64,000 bases of DNA. Origin: Oikopleura dioica. Taxonomy: Eukaryota > Chordata > Appendicularia > Copelata > Oikopleuridae. A model generated the notes under the pieces. That model was not told the DNA's origin. It did not search any database and saw only the letters and a list, made by a program, of their open reading frames with translations. Location: assembly GCA_907165135.1 (NCBI GenBank), contig OU015570.1, forward strand, positions 2,631,525 through 2,695,524. The letters are read 5' to 3'. Made by a program: the position numbers and the translations under genes. Positions 1 through 11,608 of the stretch are shown here, in pieces. How positions within the stretch are numbered: position 1 is the first letter of the stretch; every line of letters starts with the position of its first letter.

Positions 1-286
1 TTCTATAATCTCAATTCTGGTCAAAAGAAATGTTCTACTGCCTGCCACGATTCATGAATAGCCTCCCTGCCTATGATTTTGATTCCGTTGTATGGTTCAA
101 GACAGTATCTGGGCACGGAAAAGGTTGAAAAATGTATTAATAGACTCTTAAAATCTAATAGGCGAAATCGATTCCTCCCACGGGTGTGTAAAACAAGATA
201 TTGTCCGACAATACAATCATCTTGGCGGCTGTGGGTTCGATGGCGAGCAATTGGAGAACATCGGAGTTGTGGATTCTGCATCACAA
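1..286 (+). CDS. HGKG-motif transposase-like gene, 5' part (split by the retrotransposon)
   Basis: Two exons can be read: one up to 123 and one from 162 to 286, with a 38 nt GT-AG intron between them. Splicing gives a continuous frame with a QFW motif, then WFKTVSGHGKGEID across the junction. The frame runs into the LTR at 287 and resumes in phase at 12524 after removal of the LTR element and one copy of the 4 bp duplication. From memory, the pattern 'QFK ... HGKG..DG' marks a large, poorly named family of TE-associated proteins in invertebrates; I could not check this. The gene begins outside the window. A related copy lies at 32.7-36.4 kb. The motif and splice reading are seen directly; the transposase role is inference. 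Confidence 0.6.
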
Positions 287-769
287 TGTAGAGGTTTTGC
301 TACTGCAAGTTCCCGGTTGGTTGCTGGTAAATGCTGGTTGGTTGCTGCTAGTTGCTGGTTGGTTGCTGCTAGTTGCTGGTTGTTGCTGGTTGTTGTTGCT
401 GGATAAAAAGAGAAGTTTTTGTTGTTTTGTTGGTTCTGGTTAGAATGATTTTATTGTGGCAGAAGTCGCCTTTATATACAGTGAAAAGGGAAAATAAGAA
501 TGTTCGAGAAGCTTCTTAGAACAGTAATAGAATATTCAAGTAGCTTCTTAGACAGTAGAAGAACAATCGTGTATATTCTCCAAGGTGCTGTAATTGGTGA
601 GTCAATGTGACTCATGCTGGATGGAATGTTCTAGCGGCTTATGCCAGGTGATGTAATGATGACTCATATCCAGGGTTGTCTCCCGCACGAGAGTCACCCG
701 TAAAGTTGTCTCCCACACATCAAGGTAACCATTTATGACTCAATGCGTTGGAATGCAAGGTTTAGTGCT

Positions 770-918
770 CACCATAGATGGCGCTGTTGTGTGGCCACTA
801 GAGGGCAGTAGAGAGCTATACCTGAGTGTCCACTAGGTGGCACTAGAGAGCTGACACCAGGTGGGGCGCGAGAGCCAACACTAGATGGGGCGCGAGAGCC
901 CTCGCTAGGTGGCGCTGT
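770..918 (+). promoter_or_regulatory. Cluster of six CTCF-like motifs in the LTR
   Basis: Six spaced matches to the animal CTCF core (CCASYAGRKGGCRS) can be read: CATAGATGGCGC, CCACTAGAGGGCAG, CCACTAGGTGGCAC, ACCAGGTGGGGC, ACTAGATGGGGC and CGCTAGGTGGCGC. Two match the vertebrate consensus fully; the others match the AGRTGGCGC-type core. The same array recurs at about 12092-12240 in the other LTR. Binding is inference from motif shape. Confidence 0.5.
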
Positions 919-989
919 ATTAAGTGAGCACTTACTCCGTAACGCTCTTGAGAGGTCTTGCGGTTGATCAGACCTTATAGAAGTGATCT

Positions 990-1095
990 GGAGGTGAACC
1001 GGAAGTGAACCGGAAGTGACCGGAAGTGAACCGGAAGTAATCGGAACATTACCGGAAGTGACCGGAAGTTATCGGAAGTCACCGGAAGTGATCTG
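990..1095 (+). promoter_or_regulatory. Tandem ETS-like CCGGAAGT sites in the LTR
   Basis: There are seven perfect CCGGAAGT octamers plus two variants (TCGGAACA, TCGGAAGT), spaced about 10-11 nt. This is the core consensus of ETS-family factors. The same array lies at about 12312-12417. It could equally be a simple expanded tandem repeat without regulatory function. Confidence 0.5.
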
Positions 1096-1824
1096 TATTG
1101 GTTCCCTGAGGTGCTAGGATGATTATGTAATGCGAAAAATAGGCTCCTGAGATTGTAAATAGCGTATTTGGGAGCATACAGTAGGAAAACCACTACATAT
1201 TCTTCCCCCTTTTAAAAAAGGAAGTTTTCTTTAGATTAAATGTCGAACTATGTTCGTAAGAAACCAAAGAGAAATGGTCTCTAAGAAGTTTGACCAAGAT
1301 CCATTTGAAAAAGTATCTCTTCAGTGTAAGGAGGTAATCACCGATGGGTAATAATTTCTATGGTCTTAAAAGTGGCTTGTCAAATCAAAGTAAACTGAGT
1401 ACAATGAAGCGACAAACCTTCTTTGACTTATTGCTATGTTGCTACGATGTTAACAAGCAGGGCCGTTGTTGGGTCTATGTTGGATGACTCTGAACAGACT
1501 ACGGAGGGAGCCATGCTATCCGTGTTAACAAATCTTGACAATTTGCCCATTCCATGATGGGAGGGTCTGCTCACATTTAAGTCGTTACATCGTTAAGGTT
1601 ATTTTTTCGCAAAAGTCGTATGCGCAATTGACTTAAGCGTCAAAATTGTTATAACTCAATAACTTATTAAAAGGCCTGCGGGGTGATTGACGATGGCCAA
1701 TCGAGTTGCTCAATTTCCAGCCAAAGGGACCGGAATACCCGGGTCTTAGCAGGACTTTGAACTCCAACATCTCGCTTTGTCGGGGAGCTGCCGCTTGAAG
1801 CAAGGGTTTATGGAAGCCCACTCC

Positions 1825-2190
1825 ATAGATGAGTATAGGATGTCCTATATTAACTGATCCGATGTCCTATCAGTATTTTCTACTGATGTCCTATCATTTA
1901 TATGGATCGTATGTCCATCCTTGTTAAAATAAGTCAAAGAAAATAAAAGTTCAGATAAAGATGTCCTATATTAACTGATCCGATGTCCTATCAGTATTTT
2001 CTACTGATGTCCTATCTTTTCTATGGATCGTGTGTCCTATCCTATCTGAAAATTCGTCAAAGGAAATAAAAGTTCGGATAAAGATGTCCTATATTAACTG
2101 ATCCGATGTCCTATCAGTATTTTCTACTGATGTCCTATCATTTCCGTGGATCTTATGTCCTATCTTTTCCGAGAAATTTGTCCAAGATAA
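1825..2190. repeat. Three tandem ~118 bp units (GATGTCCTAT repeats)
   Basis: The motif GATGTCCTAT recurs many times in a larger unit containing TTAACTGATCC, CAGTATTTTCTACT and TATGGATC, three times over. It lies between the integrase end and the 3' LTR of the retrotransposon. I see no reading frame of interest in 1198-2344. Confidence 0.75.
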
Positions 2191-2344
2191 TGAGGGTGGG
2201 ATGATGGCCCCCTTCCCCCAAAGTAAATGTCGAGGTACGATGGCACCTAGTTAAAAGGACTTAGTTGGGATGCGATGGCATCTCTGAAAATTGAATATAT
2301 TTGTCGAGAAGAATAAACTAGTACGATGGCACTAGTTTGTTTTG

Positions 2345-3811
2345 TTATAAGCGTCGTGGTCGAAGTCGATTTTTCCAGCCCCCTTGAGGATCAGTAGTAT
2401 CAATCTTATTCTCTATGAAGTCACGCATCGGTTTTTGAGCCGGCTTTGAAACTTCATCTTTATTTCCTGACTGGGAGTTTTCTTCTTGTTCTTTGAGAAC
2501 TTCTCGACTTCTCAGTCTCAATGGTCGTATGAGGCTGACATGACGACGATATTCTCGGAGTGTTGTTTCACACTTCACAATATAAGAATCTTTTGATATT
2601 CTTTTATGCACTACGAAAGGTCCTGATCAGTTGCAACCTAATTTTCCAGATAAGATATCTGGTTTCCAAACAAGAACTCTTGTGCCTAACTCGAATATTG
2701 GACAATTATTTTTGTCCTTTTCCAAAAGCGTTTGATATCCTGATTGTTGGAACGCTAGCAATTTAGGGTGTAGTTCTTGTAGATATTGGTTAAGGCCGTT
2801 GATGAAAGGCTCTTTAGGTCGGTCGTTAATATCCGCCTTAGCAAAGGGGATGTGAAATTGCCTTCCGAATAATGCTTCATTTGCTGATAATCCGTCGAGT
2901 GTAGCCTTTGGAAGATTGTTGATGTAATAGCATGCTTCCGGCCATTTTCTCGACCAATTTCGGTCATTTGCATTTAACGTTTTGAGTTGGACATGAATTT
3001 CTCTATGAAGTCGTTCTACTTTACCATTAGAACAGTTTCTATAGGCAGTTGTTGTTACATGTCGGATTTCGAATTTTTCGAAAATCTCTTTGCAAAGAGG
3101 TCCAAACTCTTTTCTGTTGTCAGAAACGACTACTCCAGATATACCATGACGTAAGATGATAGTGAGAAGGCTTTTTGGCACAAGTTTGTCTGATTTTGCT
3201 GACAATGGCTCACCATCGAGGTAACCTGTCAAGCTATCGCAAAACGTTAAGAGATATCGTTTGCCATTTGCGTCCAGTCGTCCATAGTCGACAAGGTCGA
3301 TGAAAGATTTTTCGAATGGAAAAGATTCAAAATAACGAGTCGCTATAAGCGATGGTTTGAGCTTTTTGCATGGTTTTATGCGAATGCATGTTGTGCAAGC
3401 TTGGGTGATAGATTTTACACGATCTTGCACTTTAGGAATATAAAACTCTCTAAGCATTCGCAGGAGTTGTTTTGATCCTGCATGACCAGTGATAATATGG
3501 AGGTAATTGATAAATTCGTCAGCAAGTTTTGATGGCAGGACAAGTCTTGAACCATCATAAAGAACGTTATCCACCATGTGGAATTTGGATACTTTATGCA
3601 ATTTTGTCTTTTCGACAAGATTTTTGCATATGTTGCAATCGTTTTGAAGCGCGGATAGTTCAGCAGACGTGAAATTGCGATGTTCAAACGTAAAAATTGA
3701 CTTTTGTGAACTATCTTTAGTATGGAACATAAAAACTGTTTCTGAAATGTCTGTGAACTTTGATGCTTCTTCGTCGAGTGAGCTGCTAAGGGTGTAAGGT
3801 AGGGTCGGCAA
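2345..3811 (-). CDS. Integrase (pol C-terminal part), nonsense-interrupted
   Basis: This is the retroviral-type integrase of the minus-strand element. N-terminal zinc-binding H..H..C..C residues are visible (ITGHAGSKQLL, then QACTTCIRIK). The catalytic core acids are D in SFIDLVDYG, D in VVVSDNRKEFG and E in NGKVERLHRE. A C-terminal GPF-type tail (SGPFVV...REYRRHVS) follows in the same frame after one TGA at 2627-2629, where a Trp codon would be expected. The frame links upstream to RNase H once the nested 3.4 kb hAT-type element (3800-7166) is removed. This copy is probably inactive, or the TGA is a base error. Confidence 0.88.
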
Positions 3812-6800
3812 AAAAAAATTTGACCAATTGTTTTATCGACGATTTATACCTCGTTAGAAAGAGCTCGACGAGCTTATTCTCATGGTATGCTTAGTTTTTC
3901 TCTCCGATGTGGGAAACTTTTTTATTGTTATTTGAAAATCAGCTAAAGCTTTTCCAAATGGGGGGCTAAAAACGTGGTTTCTAAAGACCATCACCAGGCT
4001 CTACGCGGCTTAAATCAAAATCTACATCCTTGAGTCATTTTTCACCAAATTCTTAGATCCTATAGACAATAATAAGCAATGAAAAATATCACTAAAAATT
4101 TGCCGTAATAATTTTGTCTTCGCCCTTTTTTTCGTCGATTTTTGATGAGAAAAAATGCACTTATGTCAGTCAAGTCGACTTTTAGTAGCATTCCTACATA
4201 TCGATTTTGCTCAAACTTCATTATATGATAGTTGAGTGTCAATTCTTTTCACAACTGAAAAAAATTTATGATCCGGGGATTCTCTGAGATTTTCTGGCGC
4301 CTCAAAGTTGACTGAAACTACCAGATACGAAAATTCCAGAATTTCTACTTTTGAACTAGGCGTGCTATGATTACGATCTATAGCTTTTCTTGAAGCTTAT
4401 GAATCACTGAATTAATCGAGGAGCTATTTTATGAACCAGCTGGTCACTCTGGCGGTTTGTCGCGGTGCAAGCCTTTAGAAGGGCCGAGATCCGGCAATAT
4501 GTATATCAAAATGCATATTTTTCCATAAATAATTGTTCAAACATATTTTCGAACCAAACCGCTTGGTTGACCGCGCGGTTCACAGCAGTTAAAGGCGGTT
4601 CACGCTCTTTATATCTACAAAATGTTGAAATATGTACATCAAAATGCTTCTCTACTCATAAATAATCATTTCAACGGGTTTTCAAACCGAACCGCTTGGT
4701 TAACCGCCCGGTTCGAAGCGGTTCAGGGCGGTCTATGCTCTAAATATTAACGAAATGCTGAAATATGTATATCAAAACGCTTCTGTACTCATAAGAAATC
4801 ATTTCAACAGGTTTTCGAACGAAACCGTTTGGTAAACCGTCCGGTTCACAGCGGTTAAGGGCGGTTCACGCTCTAAATATTATTATTATTATTTAAAATG
4901 CTGAAATATGTACATCAAAATGCTTCTCTACTCATAAGGAATCATTTCAACGTTTAAACAATCCGACAACACGTTATACAACGTTTTAACAAGCCGACCC
5001 GAAGGGGAGGCCAGGCCCGTTTATACAAATCAATCTGAGACGGGGCCCAGCTGACCCGAAGGGGAGGCCAGGCCCGTTTATACAATTCAGTCTGCGACGG
5101 GACCAAGCCGACCCGAAGGGGAGGCCAGGCCCTTTTGCACAATTCAGTCTGAGACGGGGCCAAGCCGACCCGAAGGGGAGGCCAGGCCCCTTTGTATAAT
5201 TCAGTCTCAGACGGGGCCAAGCCGACCCGAAGGGCAGACCAGGCCCGTTCATGCAATTAAGTCTGAGACGGGGCCAACCCGACCCGAAGAGCAGACCAGG
5301 CCCTTTTGCACAATTCAGTCTGCGACGGGGCCAAGCCGACCAGAAGGGGAGGCCAGGCCCGTTTGTACAATTTAGTCTGAGACGGGGCAAAGCCGACCCG
5401 AAGGGGAGGCCAGGCCCGTTTATACAATTCAGTCTGCGACGGGACAAAGCCGACCCGAAGGGGAGGCCCAGGCCCGTTTGTATAATTCAGTCTGAGACGG
5501 GGCCAAGCCGGCCCGAAGTTTATGTTTTTCCTAACACCGATATTGATGACGAAAATTGTCTCCTTCAAATCAGTAAAAACCTTATATAATCTTTTGTTTT
5601 CCCCATATAATCAACCATTTGACAAAATCTTAGACAGAAACAGGAAAAGGGTCGGCTTGGCCCCGTCGCAGACTGAATTATACAAACGGGCCTGGGCCTC
5701 CCCTTCGGGTCGGCTTTGTCCCGTCGCAGACTGAATTGTATAAACGGGCCTGGCCTCCCCTTCGGGTCGGCTTGGCCCCGTCGCAGACTGACTTATTTTC
5801 GAGCCGAACCATTTGGCAACCCGCCCGGTTCACAGCGGTCCAGAGTGGTTCACGCTCGAAGTATCAATAAATTGCTGAAATATGTATATCAAAATGCTTC
5901 TCTACTCATGAGCAGTCTTTTTTCAAAATTTTTCGAACCGAATTATTTGGCTTTTCAACCGGTTCACACCAGTTCAGAGCGGTAAACGCTCTTAATATCC
6001 GCAAAATGCTGAAATATGCGTATTTTAATGCCTTAATAGTGGTAAGGAGTCTTTTCAATAGATTTTTGAATCAAACTACTAGGCTCACTGACTGGTTCGT
6101 CATATTTCAGCATTTTGTGTAAACTTCGAGCGTGAACCACTCTGAACCGCTGTGAAACGGGCGGTTTGCTTAGTGGTTCGGTTCGAAATTGTGTTTTAAA
6201 GAGTCTTATTGAGTTGAGAGGCATTTTGATATACCTATTGTTGCTCTTTCGATTTTTGTAAGATTGAACCGTCCTTAACCGACATTTACCGCGAGATTTA
6301 CCGCGTGGTCAATCTGATCATCTGATTTTCTTCTTCATTTTTTGAACGGAATCAGTTTGATATACATATTACTGCTCTTTGGACTATTTTTGAGCTTTAA
6401 ACGTCATGAACCGTAATGAACCACCATGAACCGCGAGGTTAACAGAGCAGTTGGGTGTTATGATGTGTTTTTAGACCTTGTTATCAAATAACAATTCATT
6501 TGATATACATATTACCCCACATTCACGACTTTCTGGGAATGAACCGCGACGAACCGCACTAGAATAACCGGTTTGTTCAAAAAAAAATCATGTCATAAAA
6601 TTCTCTGATTCATAGGCGTTAATAATAGCTATTGATCGTCATTATAGGATGCAAATATCTCCATTATTTCTATCTTAATATATTTAAACAGCAATTAAAA
6701 AAGATTCCCAAGGTCAATCAAAATTCTGGAAGTGCAAAAATCTTGTCAAGTGTCTGTGTTAACTACACATAGCGACATTTGGAATAAAACAACAAGTTTG

Positions 6801-7166
6801 AAGGAGATATTTTGAACCGAAGGCAACATCTAAGTACAATCTAATGAGCATGTGACAAGATAAGCCTACGGAATGGACGGTTAATTCTGATCAAATATAT
6901 TTTCCTTTTTCTGATATATATTTTTGACCCTGTTCTTTCATATTTTGATATCAGATTGAAAATAGAAGACTGTTTTATAGTGAATTTGAATTTTTGAAGT
7001 GTCTTCCCCCTGAAGAAGTCCCAACTTTTGAAAATTTCGACCTCACTGGCGACGATGATGTCGGATATGAGTGATTTTTGGCTAAGAGAGGTTTTTGATC
7101 ATCGCAAATCAGATGGTGATACTTTCAGAGCGATTCGAGGGAAAAAAATTTTTTTTGCCGACCCTA
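3800..7166. mobile_element. hAT-type non-autonomous element, 3367 bp, nested in pol
   Basis: It is bounded by perfect inverted termini TAGGGTCGGCAAAAAAAA (right end is the reverse complement) and a perfect 8 bp duplication GTGTAAGG (3792-3799 and 7167-7174). The 8 bp duplication and TAGGG end fit the hAT superfamily. No transposase frame is visible. The interior holds a tandem array of about 59 bp units (4985-5520), inverted copies at 5648-5795, and about 150 bp units containing AACCGC(C/T)CGGTTC plus CAAAATGCTTCTCTACTCATAA. Reading frames inside the array are by-products of the repeat. Confidence 0.92.
4985..5520. repeat. Tandem ~59 bp GC-rich repeats with inverted counterpart at 5648-5795
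   Basis: About nine units share the core CCGACCCGAAGGGGAGGCCA followed by GGCCCGTTT and CAGTCTG(A/C)GACGGGGCC. After about 130 bp of AT-rich spacer, two to three units recur in reverse orientation, so the transcript would fold into a long hairpin. A diverged relative of the same unit lies at 46780-47270. Confidence 0.85.
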
Positions 7167-9150
7167 GTGTAAGGGAGTCTGGAGAAAAAATCTGCAGACG
7201 TCATAATTGGGTCATTTTCAGGCTTATGGAGGATTCTAAACTCGAATTGCATCAAATAATTATGGACATTTGTCAACTTTATATCAAGTCTTGACTGTTG
7301 TTGTTCTCTGAACAAATAGATCAATGACTTGTGGTCAACATATGCATCGAATTCTGTACCAATAAGGTAGAATTCGAAGTGCTTGATTGGCAATCAATGA
7401 TTGCCCATGTTAATGCGAAAAGTTCTTTTATTCTCATCGGTCTTTTGAGATCGGGTCCTTGAAGGGCCTTCGAAAAATAACCAATGATTTTTAATTCTTC
7501 ATTTTGATACTGATATAGAGTTGCGCCAGCAGTCTTCCCTGAGCTTTCAGTCGTTAGTAGGAGTTTTGATCCCAATTGGAAATGCGCTAAGGTTGGTTCC
7601 TTAAGCAGTTCTTCGTTCATCTTTTGAAATGCCTCTTGGTGTTTGTCTGTCCAAACGTAGTCAACTTTGTGACTCGTCAAATTGTATAGAGGTGCTAGGA
7701 TTGCAGAGCCAGATTTGACGAATTTTATGTTGAAATTCACCATACCAAGATATCTTTTTAGTTCATTTCTGTTTCTTGGTGGCTCAAGCTTTTTTATAAC
7801 CTCTAAGTGTTTGTTTGTCGGCGAAATTCCGTTGGCTGATATTTTATGGCCTAGAAAGTCGGTTTCGCTCATACAGAGATTGCATTTCTTCGCAGACAAA
7901 AGAAGACCATAGTCGAAACAGGTTTTTAAAATAAACTCGAGTGTCTTAAGGTGGTCTTCAAAGGAAGAATCAATGCAAATCAAATCATCTAAATAAATTA
8001 TAATTGATGGATGAGTCATTATTTTGGCCATGACTCTCGAAAAGGCACTAGGGGCAGTCGCTGTACCGTAAAGCATTCTATTTGCCTGATAGTGTCTATT
8101 GTTGTGTGAGAACGCTAGCTTGTGGGCGTCCTCCTCGAGAATCCTAACTTGCCAATATCCTCTGTGAAAATCAACAGAGGAAATAAAACATGAAGATCCG
8201 GATGTCAGTTTGCTTCCGATGCGATTGAACACAGTCGTCATGTGTGGAAGGGGAAACCGGTCTTTCACAAGAAGTTTATTAAGTCCTCTCGCATCAAGTG
8301 AAATTCTTATTGATTTGTCAGGTTTCTTAAGAATGATAAGCGGAATGTTATTAGAACTTTGAGTCTCACTTATAATTTTAAGTTCCTTCCAATTAGTAAT
8401 TTCATTTTGAACTTGTTCCCTAGAGCGAATAGGGATTGGGCGAGGAGGCTGATGAGTTGTCTCTGTCTCATCATGAAAAGGCAAACTAAATCTGAAACCA
8501 AATAGTTGCCCAAGATCTTTATCACCCATTGAAAAAGACAATCTGTATGTGAATACAAGACTTTTTAAGAGTTGTTGTTGATGAGTACTTGCATCGCCAA
8601 AGGATCCAATAATTGGATGAAAATTAATTTTGAGAGCAGTTTGTTGTCGAGATGACTGAAATAACCTTAATGATTTTTGTTCATTATCAATTTCGACAAT
8701 TGCTGAAATTTTGAATAACGAGCAAGAGAAGTCTGGTGTGGTTGTTTGGATTGTCTGATTATTAATGATTACATATGGCGATGATTCATCTATTGATATG
8801 TTTTTGAGCACATCAAGACCAAGAATAATGGGAACAGATAGGTTTTCAGTAACGAGTGGTCTTATTGTTAGTTTCAATTGTCCAGTATTAGATTTTGCGA
8901 TCATAACAATCTCTTTCCACAAAACTCGTGTGCAAATGGATTCATTATTTGCGCAAGTAAGTTTTATATTAGATTCAGCTGTTTTTGTTATAAATGGTAA
9001 GTCGGATCTTATACATGTTCTGGAACAGCCAGTGTCTAGCATGGCAGGGTAAACAAGATCATTAATGCTTACATTTATAAATCTGAGAGAAATAGGAGCT
9101 GAGGAAAAATTTGGACAAGAGAAAATTTGGTGGCTATCCTTCCCTAGAAG
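7109..9150 (-). CDS. Pol: protease - reverse transcriptase - RNase H (one frameshift)
   Basis: Protease: MLDTGCSRTCI shows the D-T-G active site, and IILGLDVL the later motif. Reverse transcriptase: LDARGLNKLL, SSVDFHRGYW and the catalytic IYLDDL box. RNase H follows (LLLTTESSGKTAG, RIKELFALTW) and then moves by one base near 7385-7393 into the frame carrying YVDHKSLIYLF. Pol lies in the same frame as gag, separated only by the gag UGA at 9151-9153, with open frame from that stop onward (SCPNFSSAPISLRF before the protease). This suggests stop-codon readthrough. The RNase H-integrase linker is cut by the hAT-type insertion. Whether the frameshift is real decay or an assembly indel is open. Confidence 0.88.
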
Positions 9151-10446
9151 TCAAAGGGATTTAACGTAGTCAACAACTCGTTTTGGAGGTGAGTCGGAGT
9201 GAAGGTATTTGCAAGGTTGGCCTCTTGGGCATTTCTGTCTCCTGACATAGGAAATGCAATGACCTTCCATTTTGGATTTGTCAAGAATTTGTCTCGGTCG
9301 CAAGTTGCGCTTTTCCGAGTCTCGTTTTTCTTGCTTTCTTTTCATATGTTCTTTCATAAGAGCACAAAGCTCGTCAATTTTATCGTTGCTTTCTGTCTTA
9401 ACTTCAGCCATGAATAGTTTTTCTGACTTCGGCAAAGATCGTTCGAGCTCATGAGCTCGATCTGCAATCTTTTCGATTGACAGCATCGATTTTTCACGTA
9501 AGAGGAGCTCTTTCAGTCTTGGGTTCTGGCAATCGATGAATCTTTCAAGAATGATTTCCTCATCGGAAGGAGTGATGGTGGTTTTGTTGTAACCTTTCTT
9601 GAAGTATGCTTTTAAATTTGCCATACAGACTCCGAATGAATCTGCACCTCTTTGATACTTAGTAAACTCATGCTTGTAGAACTCTTTAGTTCGTCCCATT
9701 ATGCTTATGAGTTTGCATTTGAATAAGCTCCAGTCATTCAGTTCTTTGTCATCAAGGCTCTCAATGATATTTGCACCTGCATCGCCACTCAGTAAATGAG
9801 AAATAGCGGTCGTGATGAGCTTCGTTTTTGAGACATTTGAACAGGCTGAAAAAATTTCCATATTGCGCAGCCAAGTCTCAATAGGAACTGATGATTGGTA
9901 TTTTGGTGCTTTGATTTTGTAATCAGAGCTTAAAGAGTCCTTTTTGTATTTCGGTTCAGCAAAGCGGACTTTCTTGTCTTCTCTTGGCTTGCTTTCCAGT
10001 TTGGGAGTCTCTTCTTTTGGTTTATTCTCAGTTTCTGTTTTAGGACTTTGTGGAGGTCTAATTGTCTCATCAAGGTTATCATCTTCATTGTCACTTTCAC
10101 TCGGGAAAAAATGAGTTGCAAGAAGCTCGTTCATGCTCTTTGCTGAGACAAGTGCATAGATCTCATGCGGTTTTATTTTGAAACGATCCTGCGCAACTTT
10201 TTGTTCGCAGATTTCCGCATAGTCCTTATGATATTTTATATCCCCGATGTCACTTTTCTTGAAACAGTATAGTTTTTCGCTGATTTTCAGAAAATCTTTG
10301 TCAAGTGACAGGATATTTAAGATAAGTGATGCCTTGTCCGTTGTCGGATGCTCAGTTGGGTAAGTACGACCAGGAAGTGAGTCGTAAATACACAAAAGCT
10401 CCTTTTTGGAGAGATCTAATGTCGATTTTGAATAAAAAGTCGACAT
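9151..10446 (-). CDS. Gag with a C-terminal CCCH zinc finger
   Basis: A 431-residue open frame starts at an ATG directly followed by STFYSKSTLDLS. The middle is acidic and lysine-rich (residues about 120-170). A capsid-like helical stretch follows (IETWLRNMEIFSACS, ERFIDCQNPRLKELLL). The C-terminus has C-x8-C-x5-C-x3-H (CISYVRRQKCPRGQPCKYLH), the TTP-type CCCH spacing, instead of the usual CCHC knuckle. It ends with UGA followed by CUUCUA, in frame with pol. The untranslated leader (10447-11608) holds a nested hAT-type MITE. Gag identity follows from position and knuckle; the sequence is diverged. Confidence 0.85.
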   Translation of the reverse strand: MSTFYSKSTLDLSKKELLCIYDSLPGRTYPTEHPTTDKASLILNILSLDKDFLKISEKLYCFKKSDIGDIKYHKDYAEICEQKVAQDRFKIKPHEIYALVSAKSMNELLATHFFPSESDNEDDNLDETIRPPQSPKTETENKPKEETPKLESKPREDKKVRFAEPKYKKDSLSSDYKIKAPKYQSSVPIETWLRNMEIFSACSNVSKTKLITTAISHLLSGDAGANIIESLDDKELNDWSLFKCKLISIMGRTKEFYKHEFTKYQRGADSFGVCMANLKAYFKKGYNKTTITPSDEEIILERFIDCQNPRLKELLLREKSMLSIEKIADRAHELERSLPKSEKLFMAEVKTESNDKIDELCALMKEHMKRKQEKRDSEKRNLRPRQILDKSKMEGHCISYVRRQKCPRGQPCKYLHSDSPPKRVVDYVKSL

Positions 10447-10894
10447 ATTCTAGGGCCTAGCTAAAAAAGAAAAGTGTTAGTAAACTGCTTATGCTGTTGC
10501 TTATGCTAACTGCTAATGCGTCAACAAAACCTTCTCCAGGTATTACAGGGGAATGTGAACGTTGTCACAGGGAATCGCCTATACGCTAGGCTGCGTTCGG
10601 GTAGTTTTTCGTCTATACGCCGTAGACAGATCTTTTTATTCCCCGCTAGGTCGAAAAAAACCCTTACGCCGAGAATCGAATCAAAAAAGATTCTTAAAGA
10701 GTCCGATATAGATCAGGGCAGACCTTGACAGAGTCACTCCAGGGTGAGGACAACGCAAGTTTTGTGTTAGCTACCGTGTCCAATCTATTATCGTGGAACC
10801 GATAACTTCACTCACCGAATAGACTGTACTAAGTACAATGATTCAGTCTCGTGAAGAAAGTCAAATTCCTGCTCTGGTTTTTTATACTTGGGTC

Positions 10895-11389
10895 CAGGGC
10901 TGGATATTTTGAAATCAACAAAAATCTCAAACCCCGAAAATAACATGAATCATCATCTCATCCATTTCAAAAATGCAATCTCAGAAAATTTTCTGTCTGA
11001 GATCTCAATTTTCGATTTTGCAAAAAAATGATATTTGAAATGCTGAGATCTCAATTATCTCAGAAAACTGCACGAGTTGTATACGCGCGTTGCAATGAAA
11101 TGAAATTTGAAATTCTGAGATCTCAAGCATTTCAGGTCCATCTGAACCAATCACAAGTCTTGCTCTAAGCCCGCGACGTTTGTCCGCGGCCCTTGCGCGG
11201 TTTGCAAAATTTTGAGATTTGAGATCTTGAGATCTCAGCCATCTCAAGAACGGAAAAAATTATCACGAGGGTGTTGCAATAATTTGAGATTTGAAATTTG
11301 TTGAGATGGTGCAAAATTTTGAGATAGAAATGAGATTTCACACTAAAATTGATTTGAAATTTTTGCTGATTTCAAAATATCCAGCCCTG
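10895..11389. mobile_element. hAT-type MITE, 495 bp, nested in the retrotransposon leader
   Basis: Inverted termini CAGGGCTGGATATTTTGAAA match at both ends, flanked by a perfect 8 bp duplication CTTGGGTC (10887-10894 and 11390-11397). The interior is rich in GAGATCTCA/TGAGATTT motifs. No transposase frame is visible. Confidence 0.92.
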
Positions 11390-11608
11390 CTTGGGTCTAT
11401 GCGTGTACGACTAAATAGACAATACACTGCGACTACAAGATTCAAGATTCAAAACAGCTCTACTAAAGCGCAGAACTGAGTTCGTAAGTACCCCCGAGAG
11501 AGTACTTGTTACCACTGATTTCTCAGCAGCCAATAAGGTTTGGAAGAACCGCGCCTTATTATGGGAGCTAAAAGTAGAAAAATATACCGTTTGGTTCAGT
11601 CACCAATT

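Larger units (their letters stand above)
287..1197 (-). repeat. 3' LTR (911 bp)
   Basis: This copy pairs with 11609-12519. It contains a GTTGCTGCTA-type microsatellite at about 300-405, a row of CTCF-like motifs (770-918) and a row of CCGGAAGT motifs (990-1095). Termini are TG...CA on either strand. All stretches I compared with the other LTR were identical. Confidence 0.93.

Noticed and set aside
4954-5589. Overlapping Gly/Pro/Leu-rich frames on both strands
   Set aside because: They arise from a 59 bp tandem repeat that lacks stops in several phases; no start context or independent support.
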